Notes: generated by a model not told the origin, from the sequence alone. 64,000 nt of DNA from Dendrocalamus latiflorus (GCA_017311315.1 CM029627.1:50886797-50950796); one strand, 5' to 3'; positions 32,053-44,708 are shown, counted from the first letter of the stretch. Numbers and translations are program-made.

Positions 32053-32846
32053 TAGCGGTGGAAAATGGTAAAAGATAATCTGTTTTTATCTGATATTTAT
32101 TTTTGAGAAAATACAAATGTGGTAAGCAAAATCCGTATTAAAAATATTCTTTTTTGAGAATATTCGTATCTATATTTAAGAATATCCGTATTTATATTAG
32201 AAACTATTCAATTCATATTTGATAAGTTTCCTATGTCTATCTGTAACAAATCTGGTTATCGGAAATCTCAGAAAAAACCCAGACAAATTTTGTGATTCAA
32301 CGTTTGAATTTGGGCGGATTGAAACCGGTAACCGGTCAAAAATTGGTAAAGTAGCTAGGAATTTATTCTACCAAGATTTCTTATAGAAGTTGTAGGAGGA
32401 TATTCGTATTCAACCGAATTAAGTACATATTCGATTTGAATTCATATATGTTATGACATTTGATTCATATTCATATTCGAGAATATTCGAATTCATATTT
32501 ATATTTATTTTAAAAATATAGATTCGTATCCATATTTGAGACTATTCGATATGCTCTGCTCGGTTGGGTGAAAAATAGTGGCTTATGGCTGAAATTGCAC
32601 TCTGGCTGAAATTATACTGTAACTGAAGGTGGCTTATTTGCCATAATTAAATTTAAAAAATTTAAAAATAGAAAAATATGTTAACTCATCACGGACAACG
32701 CAAACGAATACAGGAAAAAAGAACCGACAAAAAAGCTAAAAAAACCAAAAGTTCAAAAAAAGACAAAATTTATTAATAATAAAAAATAAATCAGAAATTC
32801 AAACTGAAATAAGCGGGGCGATATATCAGATGGATTTCTATCTCTA
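32053..32846. mobile_element. Non-autonomous hAT-type element with 8-bp target duplication
   Basis: Ends TAGCGGTGGAAA and (reverse complement of the right end) TAGAGATAGAAA match at 9 of 12 positions. GCAACAAG flanks both sides (32045-32052 and 32847-32854), and removing the insertion rejoins pseudogene B exactly. The interior is AT-rich with repeated GAATATTCG.ATTCATATTT words and no transposase. A MITE copy is nested at its right side. Confidence 0.8.
32575..32815. mobile_element. Second copy of the 252-bp MITE family, nested in the hAT element
   Basis: It shares with 31246-31497 the stretches GGCTTATTTGCCATAATTAA/..TAGCATAATTAA, ATTTAAAAA..TTTAAAAATA and AATACAGGAAAAAA.GAACCG, in the same order and orientation. 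The ends are more decayed. Confidence 0.65.
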
Positions 32847-33349
32847 GCAACAAGTTGTATTATCCAATGGAGCCCGAGCACAATCAATAGCTAGGTGGCT
32901 CCGTGGCAAGGAGCCGGCACGGATCTAGAGACAGTGAAACGACGGAACCGATGCCACCTCCCACTGCACAAAAGTTGATGGTGAAGCCAGCACTAACAAG
33001 CGGAAGTAAAGATTCCATTTTGCAACGGTGGTATAGAGGAGTTTGTGTAACAAATCAATATAACGCTGGAATATGGCATCAAAGTATTGTAGCATACACT
33101 GTAGCACAAAAGGTTTTAGGTTTTTTTTTTACTTCACAGTTTTTCAGTGCGTTACAGTGATGTACAGTGTTTGCTATTGTGCTTACGTGGTCGCACCCGA
33201 TTGCATCATACACAACTCCATCTACAACACGGTTACGAAGTGAATTTCTCGGCGGAAGAGGTAAAGATGCATCCTAACAGAAATAGAAGACGAGAAACGA
33301 TATTTTTCATATGATTAATGATCTACATCACTGGCCAAGCATTCTTGTA

Positions 33350-33885
33350 AGTTTCGTCGCGCGGGTATTGTCACTCGTCGATGCTAAATATACCAGCGTG
33401 TTCTGCTAGGATCCACACCATAGTTGTCAGCTCACCGCCGTGGCTGAGCTGCTTGGCCTGGGAATCCCTGCTGCATCGGACGGACACAGACGAGCATGCG
33501 CACCCACGCATGGAAGATGATCTCCAGCAGTTCCGGCGCATAAGGTACACATTCGTATTTCCACGGAATCAAACTCTGAAGTCTTTCCTCGGATTTTTTC
33601 CCCCATCCTGTGCAGATGCTCATCTCTTAGCAGTCCTAGGAGCACCTCGGCATATCGAGTTCCATACGAGAGAATAATTCTCGAGTCGTAGAGAAGACTT
33701 CCTTCATCCAAGTTGCTGGCCTCTCTCTCCATCCTTCGCACGATGCCGGCAAGCTTCTCGTCTCTTGTTGTGGAGCTGGGACTTGTTCTCCATACGGCCT
33801 CCAAAGCATCGCGGGTTTCTTTGTGCAGGCTGCTCAGCTTAAGGCCTGGTAGCAATTCCATACCCCACCCATGTCAATCACGGGG
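33350..33885 (-). pseudogene. DUF594-end pseudogene C
   Basis: The minus strand matches about 54392-54940 of the intact gene: the HAKQLS.GGELTT-type end, then LEIIFHAWVRML, GT.YAEVLLG and GLKLSSLHKETRDALE. A frame shift and missing residues break it. It is a third paralogue's 3' end, adjacent to pseudogene B in the same orientation, as tandem gene duplication would leave. Confidence 0.8.
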
Positions 33886-34096
33886 AATTAAAGCTAACTG
33901 TGTATTGCTAATCACATTTTTTTTAGGTAACGGAACTAGGTTCCAGCCTCTACCATCCGGAGATGGTACACAGCTGCAAGTTTAACACAATCCAAAGCCA
34001 TTAAGCTCAAGCTCTTACATCCAAGAGACAGGAAATAAAAGCAACAATTTCAGCCCACCCAGGACGGACGACTACAAGCACTGAAGAGAACTAGGA

Positions 34097-37000
34097 CTAC
34101 GCTTTAATTCGATTCCAAAAGCTCCACCCAAACTTTTTGAAGACCTCCATAATCGTCGTCTCTAAGTCTTTGCAACCGCGATGGAACGCCGGTCGCTCCT
34201 CCTCCTTATGCAGCAGGGACCACTGTCGGATCCAGTACGTCGCCCTGAAAATCACCTGTAAATAGGTAGTAGACTTAGTCTTGTTAAAAATCATATCGTT
34301 TCTATTCAACCAAAGAGCCCAACAAAGTGCAGCTACTCCTAATAAAATTTGGTTTCTAAGCTGAAGACACAAGCCATTTAGCCAAGAGCCAAACATATTA
34401 GAAAAACTAGTGGGTGGTTGAATTCCAAAAGTGAAAAGCACAGTATTCCACACAAATCTCGCAAAATGGCATTCAAAAAACAAATGTTGAATAGTCTCTA
34501 AGGAACTACAGAAACAACATTTGACACTTCCTTGCCAATTCCTTTTTGCCAAGTTATCTTTCATGAGAGTGACTCCCTTATTTAAAAACCAAAGGAAAAT
34601 TTTAATTTTCAGCGGAACCCTTAACTTCCAAAGAGGGTTTTTTTCGGGAAGAACTCCTTGTTGAATCAAGGTTCTATACATGGACCGAACTGTGAACAAA
34701 CCATTCTTGCTATAGTTCCATAGGAACACATCCCTTTCACTTGGGAGGTTAACCCAGACCACTTTAGACACTAGGTCATACCAAGAAGTCAAATTTTCGT
34801 TTACTAAACCTCTCCTAAAAGACACATTAAGCGGTATAGTCCGTAAGACATGTGCTACCGTATCATCTTTCCTTCTCACTATTCTGTAAAGGTTTGGATA
34901 TACCTCTCTAAAAGGCTTGTCCCCTAACCAAACATCCTCCCAAAATCTTATTTGTCCCCCACTTTGCACCTTGAAACTTCCACCGGCGAAAAAAACATCC
35001 TTGACCTTCATAAGGCCACTCCAAAAATGAGAATCTCCCGGCCTGTGTTGCACTTGAGTCAGGGATTTGTTGGATAGGTATTTCTTCCTTAGAAGATTTT
35101 GCCAAACCCCATCATCATTAGAAAGCTTAAACAACCACTTGCTCAACAGACATCTATTTTGAATTTCTAGGTTTTGTATGCCTAGTCCACCAGAGTCTTT
35201 AGGCATACAAACGACACTCCACCTAGCAAGCCGATATTTCTTTTTGTGTTCATCGTATTGCCAGAAAAAACGTGAGCGATAATAATCTAATTTTTGAAGA
35301 ACTCCTCTAGGGACTTCAAAAAAAGATAACATAAACATAGCCAAACTAGTTAGCACTGAATTAATCAAGACTAGCCTCCCTCCAACCGAAAGCAATTTTC
35401 CTTTCCAACTAGAAAGTTTTTTTTGGAACTTCTCCTCAATACAGGCCCAATCCTTGTTCGATAATTTTCTATGATTCATCGGTAATCCTAGATACCTAAA
35501 AGGAAGACCCCCCAGCTTGCACCCAAAAAGTTTTGCATATTCTTGTTCACAATCCTTAGCTGCGCCATAACAAAAAAGCTCACTTTTGTGAAAATTATTC
35601 TTGAGCCCCGATAATTGCTCAAAGGTACTAAGCACAAGCTTGAGATTCTTGGCTTGGAGTGTGTTGTGATCCATGAAAATGATAGTGTCATCCGCATATT
35701 GGAGAATAGAAAGACCATCCTCCACAAGATGGGGGACCACACCCCTGAATTTTCCGTTGGACTTAGCCCGGAAAATCAAGGTTGTTAGCATATCCGCTAC
35801 TAAATTGAACAAAATAGGAGATAAGGGGTCACCCTGTCTTAGGCCTTTCTTAGTTTGAAAGAAACGACCTACTTCATCATTAACTTTGACACCAACACTT
35901 CCTCCTCGAATGATTTGATCAATCCATTTGCACCATAAAGGTGAAAAACCTTTCATTCTCAACGTTTGTTGCAAAAAGACCCAATTTACCTTGTCGTAGG
36001 CTTTCTCAAAGTCTAGCTTTAAGATTACCCCATCTAACTTTTTCCTATGCAACTCTTGAATGGTTTCATGCAAAATGACCACTCCTTCTAAAATATTCCT
36101 ACCCTTCATAAAAGCCGATTGTGAAGGCTGGATCACCTTTTGAGCCACTAGGACTATTCGGTTCGTCATCACCTTTGTAAATATTTTAAAGCTAACATTT
36201 AATAAGCAGATGGGCCTGAACTGTTGAATCTGAGTAGCTTCCTTTTGCTTGGGTAATAATGTAATTATTCCAAAGTTAAGGCTGAAGAGTGGGAGATTGC
36301 CCTTGTGAAAATCGGAGAAAAGAGGCATGAGGTCATCTTTTATTAAATCCCAAAAAACTTGGTAAAACTCAGCCGGGAACCCATCGGGCCCTGGAGCTTT
36401 ATTATGCTCCATTTGAAAAATCGCCTCTCTGACTTCCTTCTCTGTAAAAATCGTCGTTAAGACTTCGTTTTCTAACTGCGATACTTGTGTAATATCATTC
36501 GTGAAGGACTCCATCGAAAAATTATTACTAACCGAGTCACCAAAGAGACCTTTATAGTAATTAGTGATGAATCTTTTAAGATTTTCATCTCCCTCAATTA
36601 TTCCTTCCTCATGCTCAAGCCGGAAAATCTTAGTTTTCCTATGCTTTCCATTGGCCACTAAATGAAAAAACTTAGTATTGCAATCACCAGACAACAACCT
36701 AGTTGTCTTGGCCCTTTGATACCATTTGATTTCTTCTTCCCGCAAAAGGATAGCAAGTCTATTTTTATAAAAAAATTTAAGATCTACTTCCCTCCTGCTA
36801 AGTGGCTGTGACTCCGCCTTTTTATCTAATTCATCCGCTTTCCTAATCAACTCAGCCTTTTCTTTTTTATACTTGCCGCTAACATTTTTAGCCCAACCCC
36901 TTAGGAATTGTATAAGCCTTTGAATTTTAAATTGCCATCGTTGTAGCGGTGTTTTGCCTCTCTGTTCCTTTTTCCAAACATCCGTAACCAACTCATAAAA

Positions 37001-37765
37001 ATCATCCCTCAACAACCAACCAAGCTCAAACTTAAAACCCGATTGTTTGTTGCCATGGGTGCCATTACCAGTATCTAAGAGTAATGGAGTATGGTCTGAT
37101 AATTCCCTTGTCAACGCTTGTACCGTTGCGAGTGGAAATTTAGACTCCCATTCCGTACTCACTAAGATCCGGTCTAGCCTTTCATAAGTTGGTGTTTCCC
37201 TAGAATTGGTCCAAGTAAACTTCCTATTTGAGAGATCGAGTTCCCTTAAATCCAAGCTATCGATAATAGCATTAAACAGGAAGGGCCACCGATCCTCATA
37301 TCTATCGTTATTTTTTTCCTGCGGGTTCTGAATGATATTAAAATCTCCACCCACAAGGACAGGGTCATTTTCTTTTTCACAAGTTTGGACCAATTCAGCG
37401 AGGAAGGCTTCTTTGTGTTCTTCTTGCGCTGCCCCATAAGTTGCAATAAGAATCCAACGAAACCCATCCGCTTTGTTCCTGAGTCGAAACTTCACATAGA
37501 AGTCTCCCTCACTAATACTTACAATGTCAAAAATTTCTAAATTAATCCCAAGAAGGATGCCCCCGGACCGACCATGAGGTTCCGTCCAATGCCAAATATA
37601 TTCTTGCCCCCCACAAATATTATTAAGGACAGTCTTCGAAAAATCTTTCTTTCCGGTTTCAAGAAGAGCGATAAAGTCTAGCTTTTTCTCCTTTGACAAA
37701 TCAGAGAGGAATCTATATTTAGCCAAGTCACTAAGACCTCTGCTATTCCAGAAGATCCCCTTTCA
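34097..37765 (-). CDS. LINE ORF2: endonuclease plus reverse transcriptase (copy 1)
   Basis: This is the enzyme for target-primed reverse transcription. The continuous frame (1209 codons, 37726-34097) covers an APE-type endonuclease (GGDFNII near residue 130, LDRILVS, SDHTPLL) and a reverse transcriptase (NKAPGPDGFPAEFYQ about 443, LDFEKAYDKVN about 573, GLRQGDPLSPILFN, catalytic QYADDTIIF about 677). A C-terminal zf-RVT region follows (VPLKIKIFLWFLNKGV.., CCFCSSLETIQHLFFEC). The natural ATG is at 37765 by comparison with copy 2. One extra base a few codons later (GGGGATC versus GGGGTC) shifts the frame, so the long frame itself has no ATG near its start. Otherwise the catalytic motifs are all intact. 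Confidence 0.9.
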
Positions 37766-39079
37766 TTGTGAAACTCGATTGTGTTTTTTAATTACCCGCA
37801 CTTTTGGCTTCCTATTTGCCCTAGACAAAGAAAGAGATTTATTTTTCTTAAAAACAGTTCTGAAATCACAACTTAGGTGATCAATTTCATCATCTATATA
37901 TTCCTCCCTCAAATCACCACATAAGTGACCAAGGGTAACATTTTCAATCTCATCATCATCTTCATCACTTAGCAACCCAGAATTAGAAAAGACCTCCGTT
38001 CTAGACGGCTCGGTTCTAATTCTCGCTAATTTCACATCCTTTAAAAGACTAATAGAATCTGAGACCAAACTAGGATTGCTACCCAAGCTAACCCCTAGAT
38101 TAGACATACACGAGGAAATGGCAACATCAGAAAAAGAAACGAAAGATAAGTCATTGATGTTACCTCCACCGAAGTCCAGGTTCCTCCAAGCCGCCCTCTT
38201 TTTCGCCTGCTCCAAAGAAGTCCACATCCTTGCGCTGAGCTAACCGAGGGCTTGAACGATTCGGCGTCATCCGCACTGCTTCGACTGGCCGCGGCAGTTA
38301 AAACACCCACCACAGCCGAATTCCATCCCAGCAATACCTTGCCCATCCGCTGCACTCACCTGAACATGGCCTGCACCAGCCTGCAGCCTCAAGAGCCGCA
38401 CATTCAGTCCCAGATGGAGCACCTGAGTCACCGCCCACCCTTCCGCGCACAGTACCATTGCCTGCATGCGCCAACACGCTGTTTGGACCGAACGAATTGC
38501 CAATCATCGGCATGACAGGGGCGGAACCATCCGAACTTATTGGGATCACACTAGCAGTCTCTGAAACCCCAATTGAAGTAGCCACAGCACTATCAAGAAC
38601 TCCCTCAAGTCCCTGTCCAAACAAATTGCAAGCCCCTGAATTCATCATGGAAACGTATAGCTCCCCTTCCATCAATTTCTCCTCACACTCAACAGCCAGG
38701 ACTTCATCAACATTACCATCAACTTCTATCCCAAGGACCACTTTAGTGTCCCCTGCTGGAACCACCTTGTTGGCTACCTCTCCAATTACCTTGTTCACCG
38801 AGATATCTAATATTTCAGCAGCCTTTTCTTTCAAAAAAATCTTGAACACATCTACAGACATATTCTGCACTCTTTCCTTCAGAGAATCCAGCCCCTTGCA
38901 TTTTCCGCAAATGTTGGAGGCATATCCCTTCCTTTATCGTCGCTCTTTTGGCGCTTAAACTCCCTAGATCCTGCAAGATCATCTCCCAGCAAGTCATCTT
39001 CTTCAAAACTATCCTTCTTCCTGCCCCCGTTATCTCCGTCTTCCTTCCCAGTCCAATCCACCTCCACCTCATCCCCATT
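37763..39079 (-). pseudogene. LINE ORF1, 3' part (copy 1), frameshifted
   Basis: This matches the C-terminal half of copy 2 ORF1 almost base for base (LEQAKKRAAWRNLDFGGGNI, then SRANRKPKVRVIKKHNRVSQ at the end). Four single-base insertions between 38216 and 38390, and further small differences toward 38890, cut the frame into three pieces. It ends at the gap at the point equivalent to about 46018 of copy 2. Confidence 0.8.
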
Positions 39080-39179
39080 NNNNNNNNNNNNNNNNNNNNN
39101 NNNNNNNNNNNNNNNNNNNNNNNNNNNNNNNNNNNNNNNNNNNNNNNNNNNNNNNNNNNNNNNNNNNNNNNNNNNNNNN
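39080..39179. other. Assembly gap, exactly 100 N
   Basis: A run of 100 Ns, the customary placeholder for a gap of unknown size. It hides the 5' part of LINE copy 1 and its junction with the next element. Confidence 0.98.
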
Positions 39180-40851
39180 CTGATTTGGGGGGCAGAGAAT
39201 CTTGGACGGTTCCTATCTTTGTCCTAAACTCAGATTTTCTAGACACTGGACCAGGAGTTGAAGATCTCCCTAAAACCCCCCTCAACCTTGATCATAAGGA
39301 TGTGCACAATCCACCCAACAAGACGGTAGTTCATGTCCCCCTCAAGATGACCAATGGGGTAGTGGGAACCTCAGCAACAAATTCTGGGAGAATGGGACCA
39401 CCAGCCAATTCATCAAGAAATGCAACCTCAGGAATTTGCTTGAGTTTCTTCCAATCTAATCGTCGATGCAGAGATGTCCGACTCAAGTTCTCAATAAGCA
39501 AAGGATGATCTCATGCAACCTCAAAAGACATTTCCACCTCTAATGGTAGTAAGCCCCAATGTGGATATAGTTCTTGTTGGTCTTTAGACTTTTGTAGCTA
39601 CCTCATATGGCATCAATCTATCGGTCTCTCAGTTTCCTGCTCCGATTTTTCTCCATTTTGTTGGTCAAGATATAGCTAGTTTTCTGGCCACTCCAACCCA
39701 CTGTTCTTTAGATCGCCTCAACTGCTCTGGAGATGGCTGCTTCTTGTTTGTACTAGGGGCTGACCTTCTATAGTCTATAATTATTGAGGCGCCAAGAAGA
39801 GATCTTCTCAATCACCCAATTTCACCTCTAGGTAATGTGGACTTCCCAGTGGTTCAGTATGCGGATGATACCCTAATCATTCTCCTAGCTTACTCTAGTC
39901 AACTTCTTTGTTTAAGAGGCATGCTTTAGACGTTCACAATTTCCACTGGACTGAAGTCAATCTTCACAAATTAATCATGATTCCAATTAACGTATCTCCT
40001 GACAAAGTGGCCAATGTTGCAGGAGTGTTTGGATGCAAAATTGGAACTATGCCATTTACCTATTTAGGTCTCCCAATCGGAATAACAAGACCAAAGGTAA
40101 AGAATTTCCTCCCCTTGGTGGATAGAGTTGAGAGGCGTCTAGCTAGCACAACGAGCTTTCTGTCCTATGGAGGAAGACTAACAGTCGTCAATGCAGTCCT
40201 TTCCTTTCAGCCGATTTGTCACATGTGCATGCTAAGAATGCCAAAAGGGTGATAGATCATATTGGCAGAGCATGGCGACATTGCCCCTGGAGAGGATCCA
40301 AAGATCTTCAGACACGTTGCAATTCCCTGGCTTCATAGGATAAAGTGTGCGAGCTGAAGAACAAAAATGGTCTCGGAGTCTTGAACCTTCGGGTCCTCAA
40401 TGGGGGCTTACTCCTAAAACACCTACACAAGTTCTATGGAAGAAGTGATACCCCATAGGTTAAACTTCTTTGGCACAAATACTACATAAATACGGTGCCT
40501 CACGCATCAAATGCATGTGGATTTCTGGTGGAGAGATGTAATGAAAAACATCATGCAGTTCCATGGCATTGCAATGGGGAAGATTGGGAATGGACAAGAT
40601 ATTCTATTCTAGAAAGATTGCTGGGATGGACTTCTGCTATGCACAAAATACCCGAGACTATACTCATTTGCCCTCAATCAAAACATCTCGGTCAAGAATG
40701 ATATGAATTCAATGGAGTCACATACTCTTTTTCAGTTGCCTCTTTCGAAGGAAGCTTATCAAAAATACTCCCAATTGCTGAATTTCACTAATGGAGTCAC
40801 GCTCAGGCAACATACTCCAGACTAGTGGACATGCATATGGGGAACTCCTTG
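39180..40851 (+). pseudogene. Fragment of a different LINE (RT and zf-RVT region)
   Basis: On the plus strand, scattered frames give the RT catalytic block VVQYADDTLII (about 39855), then FGCKIGTMPFTYLGLPIGI, LPLVDRVERRLASTTSFLSY and GGRLTVVNAVLS (40030-40200), and a decayed C-terminal part (WTCIWGTPC near 40825). This is a second LINE lineage, full of stops, and older than the copies around it. LINE copy 2 is inserted in it. Confidence 0.75.
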
Positions 40852-41031
40852 TTTTTTTTAGATAACGGAACTAGGTTCCAGCCTCTACCATCCGGAGATG
40901 GTACACAGCTGCAAGTTTAACACAATCCAAAGCCATTAGGCTCAAGCTCTTACATCCAAGAGACAGGAAATAAAAGCAACAAGTTCAGCCCACCCAGGAC
41001 GAACGACTACAAGCACTGAAGAGAACTAGGA

Positions 41032-44000
41032 TTACGCTTTAATTCGATTCCAAAAGCTCCACCCATACTTTTTGAAGACCTCCATAATCGTCGTCTCTAA
41101 GTCTTTGCAACCGCGATGGAACGCCGGTCGCTCCTCCTCCTTATGCAGCAGGGACCACTGTCGGATCCAGTACGTCGCCCTGAAAATCACCTGTAAATAG
41201 GTAGTAGACTTAGTCTTGTTAAAAACCATATCGTTTCTATTCAACCAAAGAGCCCAACAAAGCGCAGCTGCTCCTAATAAAATTTGGTTTCTAAGCTGAA
41301 GACACAAGCCATTTAGCCAAGAGCCAAACATATTAGAAAAACTAGTGGGTGGTTGAATTCCAAAAGTGAAAAGCACAGTATTCCACACAAATCTCGCAAA
41401 ATGGCATTCAAAAAACAAATGTTGAATAGTCTCTAAGGAACTACAGAAACAACATTTGACACTTCCTTGCCAATTCCTTTTTGCCAAGTTATCTTTCGTG
41501 AGAGTGACTCCCTTATTTAAAAACCAAAGGAAAATTTTAATTTTCAGCGGAACCCTTAACTTCCAAAGAGGGTTTTTTCCGGGAAGAACTCCTTGTTGTA
41601 TCAAGGTTCTATACATGGACCGAACTGTGAACAAACCATTCTTGCTATAGTTCCGTAGGAACACATCCCTTTCACTTGTGAGGTTAACCCAGACCACTTT
41701 AGACACTAGGTCATACCAAGAAGTCAATTTTTCGTTTACTAAACCTCTCCTAAAAGACACATTAAGCGGTATAGTCCGTAAGACATGTGCTACTGTATCA
41801 TCTTTCCTTCTCACTATTCTGTAAAGGTTTGGATATACCTCTCTGAAAGGCTTGTCCCCTAACCAAACATCCTCCCAAAATCTTATTTGTCCCCCACTTT
41901 GCACCTTGAAACTTCCACCGGCGAAAAAAACATCCTTGACCTTCATAAGGCCACTCCAAAAATGAGAATCTCCCGGCCTGTGTTGCACTTGAGTCAGGGA
42001 TTTGTTGGATAGGTATTTCTTCCTTAGAAGATTTTGCCAAACCCCATCATCATTAGAAAGCTTAAACAACCACTTGCTCAACAGACATCTATTTTGAATT
42101 TCTAGGTTTTGTATGCCTAGTCCACCAGAGTCTTTAGGCATACAAACGACACTCCACCTAGCAAGCCGATATTTCTTTTTGTGTTCATCGCATTGCCAGA
42201 AAAAACGTGAGCGATAATAATCTAAGTTTTGAAGAACTCCTCTAGGGACTTCAAAAAAAGATAACATAAACATAGCCAAACTAGTTAGCACCTGAATTAA
42301 TCAAGACTAGTCCTCCCTCCAACCGAAAGCAATTTTCCTTTCCAACTAGAAAGTTTTTTTTGGAACTTCTCCTCAATACAGGCCCAATCCTTGTTCGATA
42401 ATTTTCTATGATTCATCGGTAATCCTAGATACCTAAAAGGAAGACCCCCCAGCTTGCACCCAAAAAGTTTTGCATATTCTTGTTCACAATCCTTAGCTGC
42501 GCCATAACAAAAAAGCTCACTTTTGTGAAAATTAATCTTGAGCCCCGATAATTGCTCAAAGGTACTAAGCACAAGCTTGAGATTCTTGGCTTGGAGTGTG
42601 TTGTGATCCATGAAAATGATAGTGTCATCCGCATATTGGAGAATAGAAAGACCATCCTCCACAAGATGGGGGACCACACCCCTGAATTTTCCGTTGGACT
42701 TAGCCCGGAAAATCAAGGTTGTTAGCATATCCGCTACTAAATTGAACAAAATAGGAGATAAGGGGTCACCCTGTCTTAGGCCTTTCTTAGTTTGAAAGAA
42801 ACGTCCTACCTTCATCATTAACTTTGACACCAACACTTCCTCCTCGAATGATTTGATCAATCCATTTGCACCATAAAGGTGAAAAACCTTTCATTCTCAA
42901 CAGTTTGTTGCAAAAAGACCCAATTTACCTTGTCGTAGGCTTTCTCAAAGTCTAGCTTTAAGATTACCCCATCTAACTTTTTCCTATGCAACTCATTGAA
43001 TGGTTTCATGCAAAATGACCACTCCTTCTAAAATATTCCTACCCTTCATAAAAGCCGATTGTGAATGGCTGGATCACCTTTTGAGCCACTAGGACTATTC
43101 GGTTCGTCATCACCTTTGTAAATATTTTAAAGCTAACATTTAATAAGCAGATGGGCCTGAACTGTTGAATCTGTAGTAGCTTCCTTTTGCTTGGGTAATA
43201 ATGTAATTATTCCAAAGTTAAGGCTGAAGAGTGGGAGATTGCCCTTGTGAAAATCGGAGAAAAGAGGCATGAGGTCATCTTTTATTAAATCCGAAAAAAC
43301 TTGGTAAAACTCAGCCGGGAACCCATCGGGCCCTGGAGCTTTATTATGCTCCATTTGAAAAATCGCCTCTCTTACTTCCTTCTCTGTAAAAATCGTCGTT
43401 AAGACTTCGTTTTCTAACTGCGATACTTGTGTAATATCATTCGTGAAGGACTCTCATCGAAAAATTATTACTAACCGAGTCACCAAAGAGACCTTTATAG
43501 TAATTAGTGATGAATCTTTTAAGATTTTCATCTCCCTCAATTATTCCTTCCTCATGCTCAAGCCGGAAAATCTTAGTTTTCCTATGCTTTCCATTGGCCA
43601 CTAAATGAAAAAACTTAGTATTGCAATCACCAGACAACAACCTAGTTGTCTTGGCCCTTTGATACCATTTGATTTCTTCTTCCCGCAAAAGGATAGCAAG
43701 TCTATTTTTATAAAAAAATTTAAGATCTACTTCCCTCCTGCTAAGTGGCTGTGACTCCGCCTTTTTATCTAATTCATCCGCTTTCCTAATCAACTCAGCC
43801 TTTTCTTTTTTATACTTGCCGCTAACATTTTTAGCCCAACCCCTTAGGAATTGTATAAGCCTTTGAATTTTAAATTGCCATCGTTGTAGCGGTGTTTTGC
43901 CTCTCTGTTCCTTTTTCCAAACATCCGTAACCAACTCATAAAAATCATCCCTCAACAACCAACCAAGCTCAAACTTAAAACCCGATTGTTTGTTGCCATG

Positions 44001-44708
44001 GGTGCCATTACCAGTATCTAAGAGTAATGGAGTATGGTCTGATAATTCCCTTGTCAACGCTTGTACCGTTGCGAGTGGAAATTTAGACTCCCATTCCGTA
44101 CTCACTAAGATCCGGTCTAGCCTTTCATAAGTTGGTGTTTCCCTAGAATTGGTCCAAGTAAACTTCCTATTTGAGAGATCGAGTTCCCTTAAATCCAAGC
44201 TATCGATAATAGCATTAAACAGGAAGGGCCACCGATCCTCATATCTATCGTTATTTTTTTCCTGCGGGTTCTGAATGATATTAAAATCTCCACCCACAAG
44301 GACAGGGTCATTTTCTTTTTCACAAGTTTGGACCAATTCAGCGAGGAAGGCTTCTTTGTGTTCTTCTTGCGCTGCCCCATAAGTTGCAATAAGAATCCAA
44401 CGAAACCCATCCGCTTTGTTCCTGAGTCGAAACTTCACATAGAAGTCTCCCTCACTAATACTTACAATGTCAAAAATTTCTAAATTAATCCCAAGAAGGA
44501 TGCCCCCGGACCGACCATGAGGTTCCGTCCAATGCCAAATATATTCTTGCCCCCCACAAATATTATTAAGGACAGTCTTCGAAAAATCTTTCTTTCCGGT
44601 TTCAAGAAGAGCGATAAAGTCTAGCTTTTTCTCCTTTGACAAATCAGAGAGGAATCTATATTTAGCCAAGTCACTAAGACCTCTGCTATTCCAGAAGACC
44701 CCTTTCAT
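41032..44708 (-). pseudogene. LINE ORF2 (copy 2), broken by clustered single-base insertions
   Basis: The protein family and motifs are as in copy 1, and the N-terminus is complete (MKGVFWNSRGLSDLAKYRF). Frames run 44708-43437, then short pieces (43354-43133, 42860-42297), then 42291-41032. Relative to copy 1 about eight extra single bases lie between about 42290 and 43455, for example at 42291, 42310, 42808, 42901, 42992, 43065, 43172 and 43452. Outside that 1.2 kb the two copies agree almost perfectly. Confidence 0.85.
44705..44708 (-). promoter_or_regulatory. ATGA stop-start overlap between LINE ORF1 and ORF2
   Basis: ORF1 ends ..CAATGA and ORF2 begins ATGAAAGGG, sharing ATGA. The same sequence is at 37762-37765 in copy 1. 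Such overlaps allow termination-reinitiation in some other non-LTR elements. Confidence 0.7.

Larger units (their letters stand above)
30669..32995 (-). pseudogene. DUF4220-DUF594 pseudogene B (3' two thirds)
   Basis: Segments match the intact gene in collinear order: 30690-31245 to about 54420-54975 (DUF594 end), 31505-31640 to 55010-55190, 31940-32052 to 55322-55440 and 32847-32990 to 55438-55580. The reading frame is broken by stops, small deletions, a MITE and a hAT-type insertion. The N-terminal third is missing. Confidence 0.8.
33917..39079 (-). mobile_element. L1-like LINE, copy 1 (5' part lost in the gap)
   Basis: An A8 tail at the 3' end (plus-strand T run 33917-33924) is followed by a 3' UTR, an ORF2 with endonuclease and reverse transcriptase, and part of ORF1. 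The copy runs into a block of Ns. It is nearly identical to copy 2 over their shared length, so both are young or one is an assembly duplicate. Confidence 0.9.

Noticed and set aside
38815..39508. ORFs that cross the block of Ns
   Set aside because: They join sequence on both sides of a gap of unknown size; the reading is not real.
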